A stretch of DNA of 64,000 nt. Source: Centroberyx gerrardi (lineage: Eukaryota; Chordata; Actinopteri; Beryciformes; Berycidae). Where the stretch lies: assembly GCF_048128805.1 (NCBI RefSeq), contig NC_136004.1:17726685-17790684 (forward strand). The letters run 5' to 3'. Position numbers and translations under genes: made by a program. The notes below the pieces were generated by a model. That model did no database searches, was not told the DNA's origin, and saw only the letters and a program-made list of their open reading frames with translations. Position 1 is the first letter of the stretch. Every line of letters begins with the position of its first letter. Positions 60,611 through 64,000 of this stretch are shown here, in pieces.

Positions 60611-63600
60611 TTAGTATTTGAGTTTTTTGGGCACCTCCCATGGGAAGGAGTCTCGGCCAAAGTGGCCATAGGCCGCGGTCCTCTGATACATGGGCTTCTT
60701 CAGATCCAGCTCCCTGGAATACATAATCAACACATTTAACAGCAGTCACATCAAGTGACCTCAGATGCACGCATCCATACTCACACAGCCATAATGCTCA
60801 TTATCAGCCAAAGGGGAGTGTCGAGAGCCACAAAAGAAAACCATAATATAGAGAGGTTTGTTAGACCAGCTGGTAAAGAGGGGGGAAAACTCATGAAGCT
60901 TCGACACTTACCCTGCCAACCAAACTCCTTGAGCAGTGTGGTGACTGCGGCTTGCAGATGGAAAGCGCACTGATCCCATTCATAAAAAGGCACTTAAGTC
61001 TATTTGAATGTTAGCTATAAGGCTTCAATCATGCCAGGTATTGTACACATCTACCCTAATAAATTATCAAAACTTTTGCCCCCATGTCTATATGTGTGAC
61101 TTTTAGCACTAGGCTATTTACTTCTGTGGCAAGGGATGGGAGGAGGGGGCCTTTCAGGTAGGAAACTCAAAGCTTCAATAAACACAGAAGCCAAACAGAA
61201 AGCACCAGGAGTAGCAAAAGAAATGACATTCAAACCACTGCGAAGTTCACCATATTGAATCACACCGGAGAGGGTTAAATTAAGTCTAGACCCTGGCTGG
61301 GGCAACTCAAGCAAAACGGCAAGACTAAAGCACAAGAAATAGGAAGGAGCCAAGAGCTGATTCAGTGAGTGGCAGGCGGCTTCAGAGGATATACATTACC
61401 TGACAATGACCCCAGGACGGAGGTCAAAGTTCTTCTTCACAATGTCAAGCAGCTCCCTCTCACTCTTATGGGAGGTCCCATAGTGGAAGATAGAAATGGA
61501 GAGGGGATGGGCAACTCCAATGGCATAGGACACCTAATACAGCACATATGCATGTGTTATATCAAGCACACCAACAAACAGAAAACTTCAGGCAGGAACC
61601 TGTTGCAGCCCCTTTCTCCAAAGTGAAGACATACAGGCCTTTATACTATCCTCACCTGGACCAGCACTCTCCTGCAGAGCTCAGCCTTCACCAGAGACTT
61701 GGCCACCCAGCGGGCAGCATAAGCGGCAGAGCGGTCCACCTTAGTGTAATCCTTCCCAGAGAAGGCCCCACCGCCGTGGGCACCCCAACCTCCGTAAGTG
61801 TCGACAATGATTTTACGCCCCGTCAGGCCCGCATCTCCCTGTAACGGAGGAACAGAGGTTGCAGATGTCAAACATCCAATAAGACAAATTTGTTGTATGT
61901 TTTATGTAGCTGCATTATCCATGTAACGCAGCCAAAAGGCCACACTGTTGAACATTCACCTGTGGGCCTCCAATGACAAAACGTCCGCTAGGCTGCAGAT
62001 GGTAGATTGTGTCATCATCCAAGTAGATGCACGGTACCACAGTCTTGATGACCTTCTCCTTCAGGGCATCTCTCATCTCCTCCAGGCAGATGTCCTCATC
62101 ATGCTGTACAGAGATGACAATGGTGTGCACACGCACTGGAAGCATGGCGCCACGGTCTTGACGGTACTGAACAGTCACCTGTACAGGAGGTAAAAATACA
62201 GAGTGGTAAGTAATGCGTCTCATACAAAGTTTTAATCCCACCGGTCAGAAGTGAAGTTATAATAGCTCTACCTGGGTCTTTGAGTCTGGCCGGAGCCATG
62301 GCAGGGTGCCGTTGCGACGCAGTTCAGCCATCTTGGCATTGAGCTTATGGGCGAGGACGATGGTGAGCGGCATACACTCCTCAGTCTCATCAGTGGCATA
62401 ACCAAACATCAAGCCCTGCAGAGCAAGAGATGTTTACTGACTGGATGTTTCAAAACACAAAAAAACAGTAGTCTCATTTGAGGACAACAATGGCATTAAT
62501 TTCCACAGCCTTTACTGACCTGGTCTCCTGCCCCAATGTCCTCCTCATTGCGATCAATGTGAACACCCTGAGCAATGTCAGGAGACTGCTGCTCTAAGGC
62601 AACAAGAACATTGCAGGTCTTGTAGTCAAAGCCTGTGTATGGGACAAAGGTAACAAAATGAGATTCCATCTGTTAGAGCAGCTTGGTTGAGAACAAGAGA
62701 CAATTTAAAATGTGACAACAAAAACATGCCTCACCTTTGGAAGAGTCATCATATCCAATGTGGCGAATGGTGTCACGAACAACTTTCTGGTAGTCCACTG
62801 TAGCATGTGATGTCACCTCACCTGCCAACAGGATCATCCCAGTCTTGGCAACAGTCTCTGGAAGAGGTAAAGGGAATTGTTAACAGTTTACACTAAAAGA
62901 AAATAAACTTATTTAATAAATAATCTAAGTCAACAATATGATTCAGGAGCCATGCTTTTTTCCATAATCATTACAAACATCTCAGCAGAGCCAACAGGAA
63001 CCCAGAGAATAGAAAAGAATTTGTTCTTACCACATGCAACTTTGGCATCTGGATCCTGCTTGAGGTGGGCATCTAGCACCGCATCACTGATCTGATCACA
63101 AATCTTGTCTGCAAAACAGAGACAAATAATTCAGTACACAGCAACTAGCAAGTTACAAATTGTGTCAATGCTGCCACTCATTTGATAGGTTGTGGCAGTT
63201 TAGCGCCACCAGCTCCTGTTCAGTGGGAGTGGCTCGTAGCCTTTTCTCCGTCGCCATTTCAGCATGTTCACGTGTGGTGCAGGGGGCGCGCGACCAACCG
63301 AAGGCAAACGTGTCTAACATGTACACATGAACATACTTGCTGACAACTACGGGGATACAAGAAAACATAGCTACCGTAAACTCTATGCTACGCATGCGGC
63401 AGCTGGTAACACGGCGCTGGTAACACGGCACGGCGCCTCGTGAACACGCCCGGACGAGCCGGCACACTCAAGACAACACATGAACCAGTTATAAATATAA
63501 AATATACAAGTATTAAGGATAGAGTATATAGGTTTGACGTACAGTGAACATTCCAACTCCTAGGCTGGAGCATTGTGTCAGCGCCCCAAACACGCGGCAG

Positions 63601-63937
63601 GATAAGCTTGTTTAGCAAAGCTTTAGCTAACGTTTGCTAGTAGCGCGTGCTTTTAAGACCGGCCCAGCGACGTTATCGTTTCTCAACCAGGCCATAACAT
63701 TTGAACGCCGATGTTTAGCCCACGTTTTCTCATCAAAGTCAATTGTCCACTCTAGTACTTGGTAGAATCAACTCAAAACACTGTACGCATTTGGCCTATT
63801 TTATTAGAGACAAGCCGATAAACGTCTGGTGTGTCCGTCTTACCGGGATGTCCTTCCCCGACCGACTCCGAGGTGAACAAGAAGCAGTCCTCCTCAATCA
63901 GAGAGTTATGGAAACCGTTCATCTGTCCGTTCATCAT
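60611..63937 (-). CDS. mat2a: S-adenosylmethionine synthetase (methionine adenosyltransferase 2A)
   Basis: Makes S-adenosylmethionine from methionine and ATP in the cytosol and nucleus. Exons (minus): 63844-63937, 63031-63108, 62735-62857, 62520-62632, 62272-62415, 61960-62178, 61656-61838, 61400-61533, 60611-60713; all GT-AG, phases agree. The 396-residue product matches human MAT2A (395) apart from a doubled initial Met. Visible motifs: GEGHPDK (27-33, ATP-binding His30), GAGDQG (132-137), the phosphate loop [10 protein letters not shown] (278-287) and the C-terminus [16 protein letters not shown]. The first of two adjacent ATGs was taken as start; the second gives MNGQMNGFH, the usual family beginning. 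The last intron (60714-61399) is the one retained when SAM is plentiful in mammals; the 3' UTR array of six hairpins next to it implies the same METTL16 control. The promoter lies mostly beyond the right edge. Confidence 0.97.
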
Positions 63938-64000
63938 TGTTCACGGCGTCTGCTGATACGGAATGCCGAGATGTTGTGTTGACGACGTAATTGTCAAACT

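Noticed and set aside
63942-64000. mat2a promoter elements at the right edge
   Set aside because: Only about 60 bases upstream of the start codon are present and no clear element is seen.

Overview
The window is vertebrate nuclear DNA, almost certainly from a ray-finned (teleost) fish. Genes are split into short exons with GT-AG (and two GC-AG) introns. The gene order matches human 2p11.2 in part (SFTPB, USP39, C2orf68, MAT2A). The repeats are teleost-type: L2/CR1-like LINE 3' ends, short terminal-inverted-repeat elements, GT/CT/GAT microsatellites. I cannot name the species. Gene models were built by hand from splice signals, reading phase and remembered family sequences; no alignment was run.

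Left part (1-11.4 kb): the first three coding exons of an EBF/COE transcription factor, best matched to ebf2, lie on the minus strand and run off the left edge. About 6 kb of mostly unique upstream DNA follows, a likely home for regulatory elements. Next (11.46-17.28 kb, minus) is a complete 14-coding-exon heme peroxidase of the MPO/EPX/LPO family. Its reading frame continues, exactly where mammalian myeloperoxidase stops, into a 54-nt collagen exon and a C1q-domain exon. The predicted 900-residue peroxidase-collagen-C1q fusion is the most striking item here.

Middle (17.3-33.2 kb): a 16-kb gene-poor stretch with a decayed shisa9-like pseudogene, LINE and DNA-element fragments, a possible LTR, an orphan exon-like segment and several palindromes.

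Right part (33.3-64 kb): a saposin-type surfactant protein B-like gene (plus) converges on usp39 (minus). usp39 is head-to-head with the C2orf68 homologue (plus). After about 10 kb of repeat-rich intergenic DNA, mat2a (minus) fills the right end; its 3' UTR carries six METTL16-type UACAGARAA hairpins, a conserved SAM-sensing feedback array.

Functionally the genes are independent: a developmental transcription factor, a probably secreted or granule peroxidase, a lipid-binding saposin-like protein, a spliceosomal pseudo-deubiquitinase, a small conserved protein of unknown role and S-adenosylmethionine synthetase.
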